Assembly (NCBI GenBank): GCA_964553105.1
Contig: CAZKJO010000024.1
Coordinates: 1 to 35,657, forward strand
From: Profundicola sp964553105
Lineage (GTDB): Bacteria > Bacteroidota > Bacteroidia > Flavobacteriales > Weeksellaceae
Length of the DNA: 35,657 nt
Direction of reading: 5' to 3'
Positions 1 through 8,367 of the stretch are shown here, in pieces. Position 1 is the stretch's first letter, and the number at the start of each line of letters is the position of its first letter. Position numbers and translations under genes: made by a program. The notes under the pieces are model-generated. The model made no database searches and had not been told where the DNA came from. It saw only the letters and a list, made by a program, of their open reading frames with translations.

Positions 1-1388
1 GCCAAATAGGCAAAACAAGCAACTCCCACAAAATAGCTATAATTAATATTGATGTAATCGGCCACAAAGCCTTGTGCGAGTGGAATAAACGCCCCACCCA
101 TAATCATCATAATCAATAAACTACTTCCTGTGTTGGTATGTTTACCCAAACCTGCAATAGCAATGGTGAAAATACATGGCCATAATGTACTACAGAATAA
201 ACCTACGCTTGTAAATGCATACACACTCACCATACCTTCGCTAAAGATTCCTATTAATAAGGATAGAATCCCCATCAACGAGAAAATAAGTAGCATTCGT
301 ATTGGATTTCCTTTACTGGCCATATCTGCTAAGATGAGTACAACGATTAAAGCAGCGTATAAATAGAAAGGTGATAAATCATGATTCATGATAGCATTTA
401 CAGCTAAGAAAACTCCAAAAGCTAAATATGGCGCAAGGAATTTTAAGAATTGAAGTATATTTTTCTTTGGATTAAAGGCCTCAATCGCTCCAGACCAACG
501 CCCAATCATTAAACTCGCCCAATACAAGGATATATAAGGCGCAATATCTTTGGTTTCGAAACCAAGCACTTTTTCCATATATTCAGGCAAGTTACTCGCC
601 GTTGAAACCTCAACACCAACATATACGAAAATGGCAATCATTCCTAATACCAACTGTGGATAGTTGAGTGCTGATGATCTAAGCTTTCCATCCTTGGTTT
701 CATTATCTTCTTCAATTTCTTCGGTGGTGTCTTGGTCAGGTAATTTGGTGAATTTTAGTATGATGGCAACCAATAAAAACGCAGCTCCTAAAAATAGATA
801 AGGTATTTTTACACTTTCAATGCTTGCTTCTGTGTTGTCAGAAAGCACGCTCCCGAAAATGGCGAAACTAACAATCAACGGACCGATAGTTGTTCCAAAA
901 TTATTAATTCCTCCGGCTAGCGTAAGTCGTTGAGAACCTGTTTTTCTGGGTCCCATTAAGATGGCTAAAGGATTAGCGACAGTTTGTTGTAATGAGAAGC
1001 CTAAACCAACTATAAATAATCCTGATAACATTAACTCAAACGAACGGTTATTGGCCGCTGGTATAAATAATAAAGTTCCCAAGGCAGATACGACTAATCC
1101 GATGATTAAAGCGTTTTTATAGCCTAATGAATTTATGATGTCTCTACCTCTCAATTTAGATAATCCCATATAGCCTAAAGAACCAACGGTGTAGGCAATA
1201 TAGAAAGCAAATGCCACCAATTGCCCTTGGGTGTTGCTAAGGTCGAATTCCTTTCTGAAAACTGGAATTAAAATATCATTACTTGCTGCAACGAATCCCC
1301 AAAAAAAGAATACCGAAACTAATGGAAAAAACTGTCCCCAAATGGTTGAGTTATTGCTTGGGTTCGCTGAAACTGTACTAGTCGCCAT
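1..1388 (-). CDS. Sugar MFS transporter, FucP/GluP type (C-terminus cut by window edge)
   Basis: Reading the minus strand from the ATG at 1388 gives an open frame of 462 codons that runs off the window, so the C-terminus is missing. It begins MATSTVSANPSN and has many hydrophobic helices; the first starts at about residue 17 and carries FFFWGF. Residues 135-140 (QTVANP) and about 156-170 (LTLAGGINNFGTTIGP) match the signatures of the FucP/GluP family of proton-coupled sugar symporters in the inner membrane. An acidic hydrophilic loop at about 216-235 separates the two six-helix halves, as in MFS proteins. Family members are about 430-520 residues, so probably only the last helix or tail is lost. 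The substrate (fucose, glucose/galactose or other) cannot be read from sequence. A near-consensus -7 box (TAATTTTT, plus 1407-1414) lies 18 bases upstream of the start. Confidence 0.9.
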   Translation of the reverse strand, partial: MATSTVSANPSNNSTIWGQFFPLVSVFFFWGFVAASNDILIPVFRKEFDLSNTQGQLVAFAFYIAYTVGSLGYMGLSKLRGRDIINSLGYKNALIIGLVVSALGTLLFIPAANNRSFELMLSGLFIVGLGFSLQQTVANPLAILMGPRKTGSQRLTLAGGINNFGTTIGPLIVSFAIFGSVLSDNTEASIESVKIPYLFLGAAFLLVAIILKFTKLPDQDTTEEIEEDNETKDGKLRSSALNYPQLVLGMIAIFVYVGVEVSTASNLPEYMEKVLGFETKDIAPYISLYWASLMIGRWSGAIEAFNPKKNILQFLKFLAPYLAFGVFLAVNAIMNHDLSPFYLYAALIVVLILADMASKGNPIRMLLIFSLMGILSLLIGIFSEGMVSVYAFTSVGLFCSTLWPCIFTIAIAGLGKHTNTGSSLLIMMIMGGAFIPLAQGFVADYININYSYFVGVACFAYL

Positions 1389-1524
1389 AAAGTTGATTTT
1401 ATTTAGAAAAATTAAATGTACAATTTAATTTTAAAAACAATGAATAGAAGTTATAGGTTGACTGACTTTTAGGTTAAATACAAGCCATTCAATCGATGAA
1501 ATGAAGAGAATATTATCTGATAGG

Positions 1525-2553
1525 TTAATCCTCTAAGTCCTCAATGAATTCTTGTACCTTATCTAAAGGTGTTGCCCAGGAGGTAACCAGGCGAATTACA
1601 TCATGTGTTTCGTCGTAAGTTTGCCAAATATGAAATTCGTATTTCTCTTGTAATTTTTGAATCAATTCTTTAGGTAAAATCGGAAAGACTTGATTGGATT
1701 CTGTGGGTGCTAAAAATTCAAAGCCTTTGTCTTCAATCGCCTTGGATAAAACTTCTGCTTGACGATTGGCGTATTTACCTAATTCAAAGAATAAATCATC
1801 GGTAAACAATTCTAAGAACTGAATGCCCAACAATCTACCTTTAGCCAATAAAGCACCTTTTTGTTTTAAAGCAAACCGAAAGTTATTTTGAAGTTCTTTA
1901 TTGCAAATTACAATGGCCTCGCCTAATAAAGCTCCGTTTTTGGTTCCTCCGATATAGAATACGTCCATGTATTTTGCGATTAATTCAAGGTTTAAATCGT
2001 TAGAAGAGGAGGTTAGCGCTGTCCCTAATCTTGCTCCATCCATAAAGAGAAGCAGATCTTTTTCTTTGCAAAAGCGAGAAAGTTCTTTTAATTCCTGATG
2101 AGAATAAATTGTTCCTAGCTCTGTCGCATTAGAGATATAGACCATTCTTGGCAAGACCTGATGTTCATCTTTATGTGCATCTAAAGTTGGTTGGATTAAG
2201 CTTGGGCTTAATTTTCCATCTTCTGTGGGAATAGTTAATACTTTATGTCCTGTAGCTTCTATAGCGCCAGTTTCGTGAACTTCTATATGTCCAGATTCGG
2301 CGGAAATTACCGCTTCATAAGGTTTTAATAAGCTAGAAATTACCACCAAATTAGCTTGGGTTCCACCAGAAACTAGGTGAATCTCCGCGTTTGGATGATT
2401 TAGTTTTTTATGAATTAAAGCTTTTGCTTCTTTGGTGAAAACATCTTGACCATAATTGGCGTTGGCAGTTTGCTCGAAATTGGTTTCGATGAGTTTTTTG
2501 AGGATATGAGGATGACAGCCTTCGCTGTAGTCGTCTTTGAATGAATATTTCAT
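1525..2553 (-). CDS. ltaE: Low-specificity L-threonine aldolase / beta-eliminating lyase family
   Basis: The 342-residue product is a fold-type I PLP enzyme of the threonine aldolase family, which cleaves L-threonine or allo-threonine to glycine and acetaldehyde in the cytosol. Visible landmarks are SGGTQAN (62-68), the cofactor-ring Asp in MDGAR (D172) and the Schiff-base lysine in GGTKNGALLGE (K205). The start at 2553 (MKYSFKDDYSEG) is chosen because the family begins here and because a promoter (-7 at 2571-2578, -33 at 2599-2602) lies just upstream. The frame stays open to 2850, but those 99 codons cross a palindromic repeat, look nothing like protein and include the promoter. Another family member such as a tyrosine/tryptophan lyase-like enzyme is possible but less likely at this length. 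Confidence 0.88.
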   Translation of the reverse strand: MKYSFKDDYSEGCHPHILKKLIETNFEQTANANYGQDVFTKEAKALIHKKLNHPNAEIHLVSGGTQANLVVISSLLKPYEAVISAESGHIEVHETGAIEATGHKVLTIPTEDGKLSPSLIQPTLDAHKDEHQVLPRMVYISNATELGTIYSHQELKELSRFCKEKDLLLFMDGARLGTALTSSSNDLNLELIAKYMDVFYIGGTKNGALLGEAIVICNKELQNNFRFALKQKGALLAKGRLLGIQFLELFTDDLFFELGKYANRQAEVLSKAIEDKGFEFLAPTESNQVFPILPKELIQKLQEKYEFHIWQTYDETHDVIRLVTSWATPLDKVQEFIEDLED

Positions 2554-2570
2554 GTGTTGATTTGAAAGCA

Positions 2571-2602
2571 TAAAATTAATGTCAAATGATGAGGTGTGCA
2601 AA
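2571..2602 (-). promoter_or_regulatory. Bacteroidota-type promoter of the threonine aldolase gene
   Basis: On the minus strand TTTG (plus 2599-2602) is followed after 20 bases by TAATTTTA (plus 2571-2578), one base from the Bacteroidota consensus TTTG-N19/21-TAnnTTTG. Transcription would start near 2566-2567, about 13 bases before the ATG at 2553. The -33 box sits at the edge of the palindromic element that begins near 2604. Confidence 0.55.
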
Positions 2603-2603
2603 C

Positions 2604-2743
2604 GGAGCTGCGACAAGGATTGATGTGGAAATCCTAGGCTTGTGGGCAAGCAACAAAGCACGAAATACAAGAGTGGAACGGAGTGAACTCCTTGTATGAG
2701 ATGCTTTGTCTTGTCCACGGGCATAGATTGCAACGAAAGCCTG
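2604..2743. repeat. REP-like palindromic intergenic element
   Basis: A roughly 140-bp noncoding stretch is built of nested inverted repeats. The main imperfect arms are 2639-2674 and 2687-2721: CTTGTGGGCAAG faces CTTGTCCACGGG, CAAAGCA faces TGCTTTG, ATACAAG faces CTTGTAT, and GAGT faces ACTC around a short loop. The outer pair AGGCT (2636-2640) and AGCCT (2738-2742) closes the structure. A separate small stem, AGGATT/AATCCT (2616-2621 and 2630-2635), lies on the left flank. The flanks (GGAGCTGCGACAAGGATTG and GATTGCAACGAAAGCCTG) recall interspersed palindromes I know from other flavobacterial genomes, but that is from memory. Only one copy is in the window, so repetition itself is not shown here. 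Confidence 0.6.
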
Positions 2744-2928
2744 TTTTTGCTTTTTTGGTGTAGATGTAGATGAGTTTTAAATTGAAAAATGAATATAAAA
2801 TAAGTGTAGAACTTGTTTGGAGCAAAGTATAAAAAGCAAAAGTCGCCCAAAAGAAAGCTAAGAATTTGAGGTATAAAAAAACGCTATGAATCTCTCACAA
2901 CGTTTCTATCAAAAATATAATATTATGA

Positions 2929-2955
2929 CAACTTCATAAGTTAGACGTGAAGTTG
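2929..2955 (-). terminator. Weak hairpin after the lipoprotein gene
   Basis: CAACTTCA (2929-2936) and TGAAGTTG (2948-2955) form an 8-bp stem with an 11-base loop 19 bases past the end of the gene at 2974. On the minus strand the following sequence is AT-rich but has no immediate U-run, so terminator function is uncertain. The rest of the interval 2744-2928 holds nothing I can recognise. Confidence 0.35.
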
Positions 2956-2973
2956 CAAATAAGGTTGCGTCAA

Positions 2974-3936
2974 TTAATTGCTGGCTTGGTTAATTAAGCT
3001 AGTTAACTGAGACATTGAGCCGGGCGTAACATCTACGGTGAACTCGTCGTCGCCTGCAACGGTGATTTCAGTAGAACCGATAAGAAGTTGGTCGTTATTG
3101 TCTAACGCAACGGCTACCAAAGTACCTGTGAGTCCTACTGGTATTGCATTGGCATGCGTAACGAAACTATCGCCTTGCTTGGTGTAAATGTTGATAACGC
3201 TCGGGAAATCATCTACAATCAGGATCATCATATCTTGGTTGGCTTGGATGTCATCGTTTGGATTTATAACGGCAGAAAACTGAGTTCTTTCTCCTGGATA
3301 TTGGTATAGAGCGTCTACGTTTGCCCAATTAAGTTGAAGTCCAAAGTATTGGAAGATATTGTTAGCGCCCATTCCGCTCTCGTTATTTCTCACTTGCGTC
3401 CAATTGATAACTTGTTGGCTACCGCCGCTGATGATGTTTCCTGTAAAGTAAGCAGCCTGTTCAGCATATTCGCCCATGTCTAAGACTACAGGTTGTGTTG
3501 CCGTGATTTGACTTGGTTGTACAATGTCCCAATCCCGACCTTCGGCGTCAATAATTTTCCACCAAAAGTTCCCCCCGGTTACGAGTATTTCTTGATTGCT
3601 TTCGGTTTGAACATTGCTCAAAGCCATTTTGCTAAGCGTAGGATATTCTCTTAAAACAACAAATAACTCATCGGGTAATTCATTGCTACCTAGAATGCAC
3701 GAGTTAGCTGGAATATTGATTTCCACGCCAAAAGTACCTGAAATATTGCTATCCTCTAATGGATTGAAAGCAATGGTATCTGTTGGAACATTTTCGTGTT
3801 TAATGATGTCTGCTAATCGTGTGTATATCTCTGGATTATTAGCACCTCCGCCACTTCCAAAGTATGCTTCATTATCTACACAAGATAGTAGGGTGAAGAA
3901 AATAAGGGCAAGAAGTGTAAGATTTCTAAATTTCAT
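2974..3936 (-). CDS. Unknown lipoprotein, 320 residues
   Basis: I do not recognise this gene. The product starts with a type II signal peptide (MKFRNLTLLALIFFTLLSC, lipidated C19) and should be a membrane-anchored lipoprotein. The mature part has no cysteine cluster or repeat; it is rich in Asn, Gln, Thr and acidic residues, with alternating polar and hydrophobic stretches suggesting beta structure (for example 240-300). The tail FTVDVTPGSMSQLTSLINQ is not a recognisable type IX secretion sorting domain. It stands alone, with 96 bp separating it from the MscS-like gene upstream, and no clear promoter box was seen. A surface or periplasmic binding role is conceivable, but nothing in the sequence specifies it. 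Confidence 0.8.
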   Translation of the reverse strand: MKFRNLTLLALIFFTLLSCVDNEAYFGSGGGANNPEIYTRLADIIKHENVPTDTIAFNPLEDSNISGTFGVEINIPANSCILGSNELPDELFVVLREYPTLSKMALSNVQTESNQEILVTGGNFWWKIIDAEGRDWDIVQPSQITATQPVVLDMGEYAEQAAYFTGNIISGGSQQVINWTQVRNNESGMGANNIFQYFGLQLNWANVDALYQYPGERTQFSAVINPNDDIQANQDMMILIVDDFPSVINIYTKQGDSFVTHANAIPVGLTGTLVAVALDNNDQLLIGSTEITVAGDDEFTVDVTPGSMSQLTSLINQASN

Positions 3937-4032
3937 ATGGTTTAATTTTATAAGTTTCTATTTGTTTAGACGATTAGTGTTTTTATAGGTTGCGTGAAGC
4001 TAAGACCATACATTATTTATAAGTAAATCTTA

Positions 4033-4875
4033 CTAAGATCTAAAGTAGCCTCCTTCTTCTAACGCATATTTAACTTGTTTTATTATTTCACCTTTAACGA
4101 TAACCGCATCCTTCTTAAACTCGTAGGTATGTACCCAGAAATAAACTTTGAGTTTAAGTGAATTTCCAATAAGTTCATCTTCAGCAACATAATTTTCGTG
4201 TTCAGCGTCCTTTACAACATCTGGATGATTTTCTATAATCTCCGTAATTATCTTTTTCGCACTATTGACATCGTCGTCATTGGATAAGTTCAGCGTAAAA
4301 GTCCAACGGAAGAATCCATCTTCTGTATAGTTGATTACTGGATTTTTGAGCACATCACTATTGGGTATATAAACATCGCAGCCGTCAAAGGTTTTCATTT
4401 TGGTATAGCGGAACTCTAAGGATTTAATTTTCCCAAAAAGGCTTCCTACTTTTACGGTGTCATTGACATCAAAAGGTCGATTGAAAGCTAGAATAATTCC
4501 CGCTAAAAAGTTCTCTCCAATATCTCGGAACGCAAAACCAAAAATCACCGCAGAAGCTCCTAAACCTGTAATAATGAAATTGGTGATGGATTCAAGGCCG
4601 GCAGCTTTGAGTGCCCACATAATAGCAATCGTGAAAACGATTATTTTAACAGAGTTCGATAAAAAACGTGACATCAAAGGGTCTTCAGACCTTTTCGAAA
4701 TTCCTTTTAAGGTAATTTGGCTTAGCTTTTTTGCTAGAATATAGCCAATTATAACAATCAGAATTCCTAGTAAAATCCCGGGTATTTGTGACAAGAAATC
4801 ATGCCAAGCCTCTTGAAGCGAATCAAGGATGGTGACACTTGGTTTCTGAACATTTACATCTTGCTCTTGTATCAT
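4033..4875 (-). CDS. Small-conductance mechanosensitive channel, MscS family
   Basis: The 280-residue protein has the MscS plan: an N-terminal amphipathic stretch, membrane helices at about 30-50 and 72-92, and a pore-lining third helix at about 96-133 with the Gly/Ala pattern GLGASAVIFGFAFRDIGENF. The beta domain follows, with FNRPFDVNDTVKVG (131-144) and the PNS motif at 171-173. The rest is the cytoplasmic alpha/beta vestibule. Such channels open on hypo-osmotic stress and release solutes across the inner membrane. The length is close to E. coli MscS (286), so it is a minimal form without extra domains. It lies between two lipoprotein genes with no obvious shared operon. Confidence 0.9.
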   Translation of the reverse strand: MIQEQDVNVQKPSVTILDSLQEAWHDFLSQIPGILLGILIVIIGYILAKKLSQITLKGISKRSEDPLMSRFLSNSVKIIVFTIAIMWALKAAGLESITNFIITGLGASAVIFGFAFRDIGENFLAGIILAFNRPFDVNDTVKVGSLFGKIKSLEFRYTKMKTFDGCDVYIPNSDVLKNPVINYTEDGFFRWTFTLNLSNDDDVNSAKKIITEIIENHPDVVKDAEHENYVAEDELIGNSLKLKVYFWVHTYEFKKDAVIVKGEIIKQVKYALEEGGYFRS

Positions 4876-4898
4876 TTAGCAAAAATAGGTATTTTTAT

Positions 4899-6815
4899 TT
4901 AGGCCTGCGGGATTAGAATCATTGCTGTGCGCGGCAACAGGCTGACTTCTACATATAAATCTTTTACTGGATAGCTCTCATGGTTTAATTTATCTTGGTA
5001 TTTCTCGCTAGACGTAATTACTGGAATTCTAATGGTTTGAACTTGATTTGAGCTATTAAAGACTGAAATAACTTCGGTTTCGTCATCATATCTACTATAA
5101 GCAATCAAATCTTGGTGATCGTTTACTACCAAGAATTCAATTTCTCCATGAGATAATACTGGATGATTTTTTCTGATTTGGATTAATTTCTTGTAATAAG
5201 CAAATAAATCATCGTTAAAGGCTACTTTATCTCTAGGTCTTTCGAGCTTGAGTGGATGTGCAATTTCATCTTCAAACTTAATGTCTTTCCATATCAAAGG
5301 TTTGCGGCAGCTCGGATCATCCGCGCCCCACATGCCCATTTCGTCACCCGCCCAAATATGCGGTGCACCTATGTAAGTATACTGGTGGGCCAATAATAAT
5401 TTTAAAGTTTGAAAAGTTTCTGCATCAGGCTTATGAATTTTATAATTCTTGTTGTCATCGGGTTTCGCTTGATATTTGTATAAATTCTTATTGAAAAGCG
5501 AGGTTAAAACCCTTGGCGAATCATGCCCAGAAACTAAATTCATCATGGCATAATTATTTTCGGGATTTAAGTTTTCTCTTTGAGATTCGAGTTGTTGAAC
5601 AAATTTAGAGGCCTCGAGCTTTTTGGGTGAAGCATTAAAGAATTGACGAGCCGAACGATACCAGCGATAGTTCATTACCGCATCGAAAACGTCGCCTTCT
5701 AGAAAAGGTTTAGGATCTAAAAGTTTATCTGGATAATCTTCCCACCACACTTCTCCAATGAGATATGCCTCTGGATTAACAGATTTCACAACTTCACGAT
5801 ATTCTCGCCAAAAGCCGAGTGGAACTTCTGCAGCCACATCCAATCTGAAGCCATCTACACCGTCGTCTGTATTTCCATCATTATTAGGGTCGAGCCATCT
5901 TTTAGTAATATTAAAAATTAAATCTTTTGCTTGTCGACTCGCGATATTTCCTTCGAAAGCGCTAATGCCGTTTTTATGATTTTGTACTTGTGTTTCTTTT
6001 AATTCAGGTAAACTTTTCACGTTTAACCAGCCATCATAATCGAATTCGTCTTTTTCGGTTTCAGGATCATCGAATGAATTTATCCAATACCAATCTTTGT
6101 AGGCTGATTTTTCTTGATTTTTAAGAATGTCTTGCCATGCCCAAAAAGTATTTCCGGTGTGATTCCAAGAATAATCTAAAATAACTTTAATATCTCTTTT
6201 ATGTAATTCTTTGATGAGTCTTAAGAACATTTTATCTGCGCCAGTCATTTTCCATGTAGATGGATCTAATGGATCTTCATTTTCTATAATTTTTAAATCT
6301 TCTTCTGGGGTTGGCCCCAAGTTGCGGTCGATATGTCGCCAATAGCGTGCATCATATTTATGTAGGGAGGGTGCATCATTCAGTGGATTAAAGTATATAG
6401 CTGTAACACCCAATTCTTCTAAATAATCTAATTTATCAAAAACGCCTTGTAGGTCGCCACCGTATCTTCTCAGTTGAGATTTTTGTCCAAAAGTTTTAAA
6501 ACCATTGTGTTCTGCTTTTTGTTCCTTGGTGATGTTTTGAATGTAATCGTCATCTTTATACCAATCATGTCCCCAATCAGTAATTTTCCAGCCTTCCGGA
6601 ACAAAATCAGGATAAGCACCAGCGATATCTTTTGGTGTAGGATCGTTGCTAGGGTCTCCGTTTCTGAATCTTTCAACGAAAATTTGATACCAAATAGCTT
6701 CTTTGCTCCATGCTGGAACATCCCCAATTTTGGAGGCTTTTTGTGGTAGATTTTGAGGTGTTGCGCATGCACTAAATGTTGCGATAATGAGGATTAAAAT
6801 GGATTTGCAATTCAT
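4899..6815 (-). CDS. Lipoprotein alpha-amylase family glycoside hydrolase (GH13)
   Basis: The 638-residue enzyme hydrolyses or transglycosylates alpha-glucans and carries a lipobox (ATFSAC, C17), so it acts in the periplasm or on the outer membrane. The (beta/alpha)8 GH13 motifs are all present: region I DYSWNHTG (214-221), the nucleophile in DGFRLDVA (D326), the acid/base in LIGEVWW (E355) and the transition-state stabiliser in SGHDS (D432). A DPNNDGNTDDG stretch (309-319) could bind calcium. The C-terminal ~90 residues form the usual beta-sandwich. The arrangement is closest to neopullulanase/cyclomaltodextrinase-like members such as SusA, but no susC/susD pair or regulator is next to it. 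It is divergent from the E2 gene across 135 bp. Confidence 0.93.
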   Translation of the reverse strand: MNCKSILILIIATFSACATPQNLPQKASKIGDVPAWSKEAIWYQIFVERFRNGDPSNDPTPKDIAGAYPDFVPEGWKITDWGHDWYKDDDYIQNITKEQKAEHNGFKTFGQKSQLRRYGGDLQGVFDKLDYLEELGVTAIYFNPLNDAPSLHKYDARYWRHIDRNLGPTPEEDLKIIENEDPLDPSTWKMTGADKMFLRLIKELHKRDIKVILDYSWNHTGNTFWAWQDILKNQEKSAYKDWYWINSFDDPETEKDEFDYDGWLNVKSLPELKETQVQNHKNGISAFEGNIASRQAKDLIFNITKRWLDPNNDGNTDDGVDGFRLDVAAEVPLGFWREYREVVKSVNPEAYLIGEVWWEDYPDKLLDPKPFLEGDVFDAVMNYRWYRSARQFFNASPKKLEASKFVQQLESQRENLNPENNYAMMNLVSGHDSPRVLTSLFNKNLYKYQAKPDDNKNYKIHKPDAETFQTLKLLLAHQYTYIGAPHIWAGDEMGMWGADDPSCRKPLIWKDIKFEDEIAHPLKLERPRDKVAFNDDLFAYYKKLIQIRKNHPVLSHGEIEFLVVNDHQDLIAYSRYDDETEVISVFNSSNQVQTIRIPVITSSEKYQDKLNHESYPVKDLYVEVSLLPRTAMILIPQA

Positions 6816-6921
6816 AATTCGTAATTATAATTTACTAATTTAGGTCTAAAATATTGATTTAATAAATTAATCAGAATAAAATTAAATTAGCTGAAGTGTC
6901 TATTTTATTTTAACCTTTTGT

Positions 6922-6929
6922 TATATTTG
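6922..6929 (+). promoter_or_regulatory. -7 box of the E2 gene promoter
   Basis: TATATTTG matches TAnnTTTG exactly and lies 21 bases before the ATG at 6951, giving a leader of about 18 bases. No TTTG is seen at -33; the sequence there is GTGTC. The rest of the 135-bp divergent region 6816-6950 is AT-rich, and I see no clear box for the amylase gene. Confidence 0.5.
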
Positions 6930-6950
6930 TAATTAATCAAATTTCTTAAG

Positions 6951-8285
6951 ATGGCTGAATATAAATTATTGTTGCCTGCCATGGGCGAAGGTGTAATGGA
7001 AGCTACAGTTACGGACTGGCTTAAAAACGTAGGAGACACAGTAGAAGAAGATGAATCTGTTGTGGAAATTGCTACCGACAAAGTAGATAGTGATGTTCCA
7101 ACACCTGTTTCTGGCGTTATTAAAGAAATTTTAGTGCAAAAAGATGAGGTAGCGAAAATTGGTGAGCCTTTAGCCATTCTAGAGGTAGAAGGTGAAGGGT
7201 CTAATGATTCTGCGCAAGCAGAAGCTTCAGCAAGTGAACAAATTGTAGAGGCAGAAGAGGTTCAAAAAGAGGTGGCTGAACTTCAAGCGCCTTTAGAAAC
7301 GGCTAAATCTGAGAAAATAACTTCAGATGATGCTAATTTCTATTCTCCATTGGTGAGATCTATTGCTGAAAAAGAAGGTATTTCTCAAGCTGAATTAAGT
7401 CAAATCCAAGGAAGTGGTTTAGGTGGAAGAGTGAATAAAGACGATATTCAAAAATATTTAGAGAATCGTAAAGCAGCTCCTGCAGCTACTCCAGCAGCAT
7501 CTCAGCCACAAGCAGCTACATCTGCACCGCAATCTTCACAGCCTGTTGCGAGTCAACCAGTGGTTAGTCCAGGTCAGAATCACGAAATCGTAGAAATGGA
7601 TCGTATGCGTAAGCTTATTGCCAATCATATGGTACATAGTTTGCAAACTGCGCCACACGTTTCTTCTTTCGTTGAAACGGATATGACCAAGGTTTGGAAT
7701 TGGAGAAATAAGCATAAAAATAGTTTCTTGAAGAGAGAAGGAGAGAAGTTGACCTTTATGCCAATTATTGTGGAAGCTATTGTTAAGGCAATTAAAGATT
7801 TTCCAATGATTAATGTATCTGTGGATGGTGATAACATTATTGTTAAGAAAGACATTAATATTGGTATCGCAACGGCTCGTCCAGATGGGAACTTGATTGT
7901 TCCAGTAATTAAAAATGCAGATCAATATAACTTGGCTGGATTGGCTAAGAAAATTAATGATTTAGCCGAAAGAGCAAGAACCAATAACTTGAAACCAGAC
8001 GAAATTCAAGGTGGTACGTATACAATTTCTAATATCGGTAGTTTCGGAAATATTTTAGGAACGCCAATTATTAATCAACCACAAGTTGCTATTATGGCGA
8101 TTGGTGCGATTGAGAAAAAACCTGCTGTAGTTTCTACGCCAGAAGGTGATATGATTGGAATCCGTCAGAAAATGTATTTATCACATTCTTATGACCACAG
8201 AGTTGTAGATGGTGCATTAGGAGGTATGTTTGTGAAACGTGTGTCTGATTATTTAGAGAAATTTGACGTAGACCAAGACGTTTAA
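6951..8285 (+). CDS. Dihydrolipoamide acyltransferase (E2) of a 2-oxoacid dehydrogenase complex
   Basis: The 444-residue protein is the core acyltransferase of a 2-oxoacid dehydrogenase complex. Domains in order: one lipoyl domain (1-80) with the lipoylated lysine in EIATDKVDSDV (K44); an acidic linker; a peripheral-subunit-binding domain (about 130-170, ending SGLGGRVNKDDIQKYL); an Ala/Pro/Ser/Gln swinging linker (174-207); and the catalytic domain with H416 and D420 in SYDHRVVDGALGG. The single lipoyl domain and general look favour a branched-chain 2-oxoacid or mixed-specificity complex over succinyltransferase, but pyruvate cannot be excluded. E1 and E3 genes are not adjacent, so the subunits are encoded elsewhere. 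A hairpin terminator follows at 8311-8340. Confidence 0.95.
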   Translation: MAEYKLLLPAMGEGVMEATVTDWLKNVGDTVEEDESVVEIATDKVDSDVPTPVSGVIKEILVQKDEVAKIGEPLAILEVEGEGSNDSAQAEASASEQIVEAEEVQKEVAELQAPLETAKSEKITSDDANFYSPLVRSIAEKEGISQAELSQIQGSGLGGRVNKDDIQKYLENRKAAPAATPAASQPQAATSAPQSSQPVASQPVVSPGQNHEIVEMDRMRKLIANHMVHSLQTAPHVSSFVETDMTKVWNWRNKHKNSFLKREGEKLTFMPIIVEAIVKAIKDFPMINVSVDGDNIIVKKDINIGIATARPDGNLIVPVIKNADQYNLAGLAKKINDLAERARTNNLKPDEIQGGTYTISNIGSFGNILGTPIINQPQVAIMAIGAIEKKPAVVSTPEGDMIGIRQKMYLSHSYDHRVVDGALGGMFVKRVSDYLEKFDVDQDV

Positions 8286-8310
8286 GATTAATATATTTTA
8301 AGGATATAAA

Positions 8311-8340
8311 AGAAGCTCTTTTCAATCGAAAGGGGCTTCT
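8311..8340 (+). terminator. Hairpin terminator after the E2 gene
   Basis: AGAAGCTCTTTTC, loop AATC and GAAAGGGGCTTCT form a 13-bp stem whose only imperfections are two G-U pairs. It sits 25 bases after the E2 stop and 27 bases from the convergent gene's stop at 8368, so it may serve both. The following U-run is poor (GTCATTTATA). Confidence 0.65.
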
Positions 8341-8367
8341 GTCATTTATATGATATCTAATTAAATT

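Noticed and set aside
2554..2850. N-terminal extension of the threonine aldolase frame
   Set aside because: It is a translation of the palindromic element and promoter; the family's N-terminus is at 2553.
3614..3988. 124-codon plus-strand frame over the unknown lipoprotein gene
   Set aside because: The minus-strand frame has a clean lipoprotein leader; the plus frame has no start context or recognisable pattern.
4880..4887. TATTTTTG (minus) as a -7 box for the MscS-like gene
   Set aside because: It is only 4 bases from the ATG, which would need a leaderless transcript, and there is no -33 box; chance match is likely in AT-rich DNA.
6470..6772. Overlapping open frames on both strands inside the amylase gene
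   Set aside because: They lie over a gene with all catalytic motifs intact and have no features of their own.
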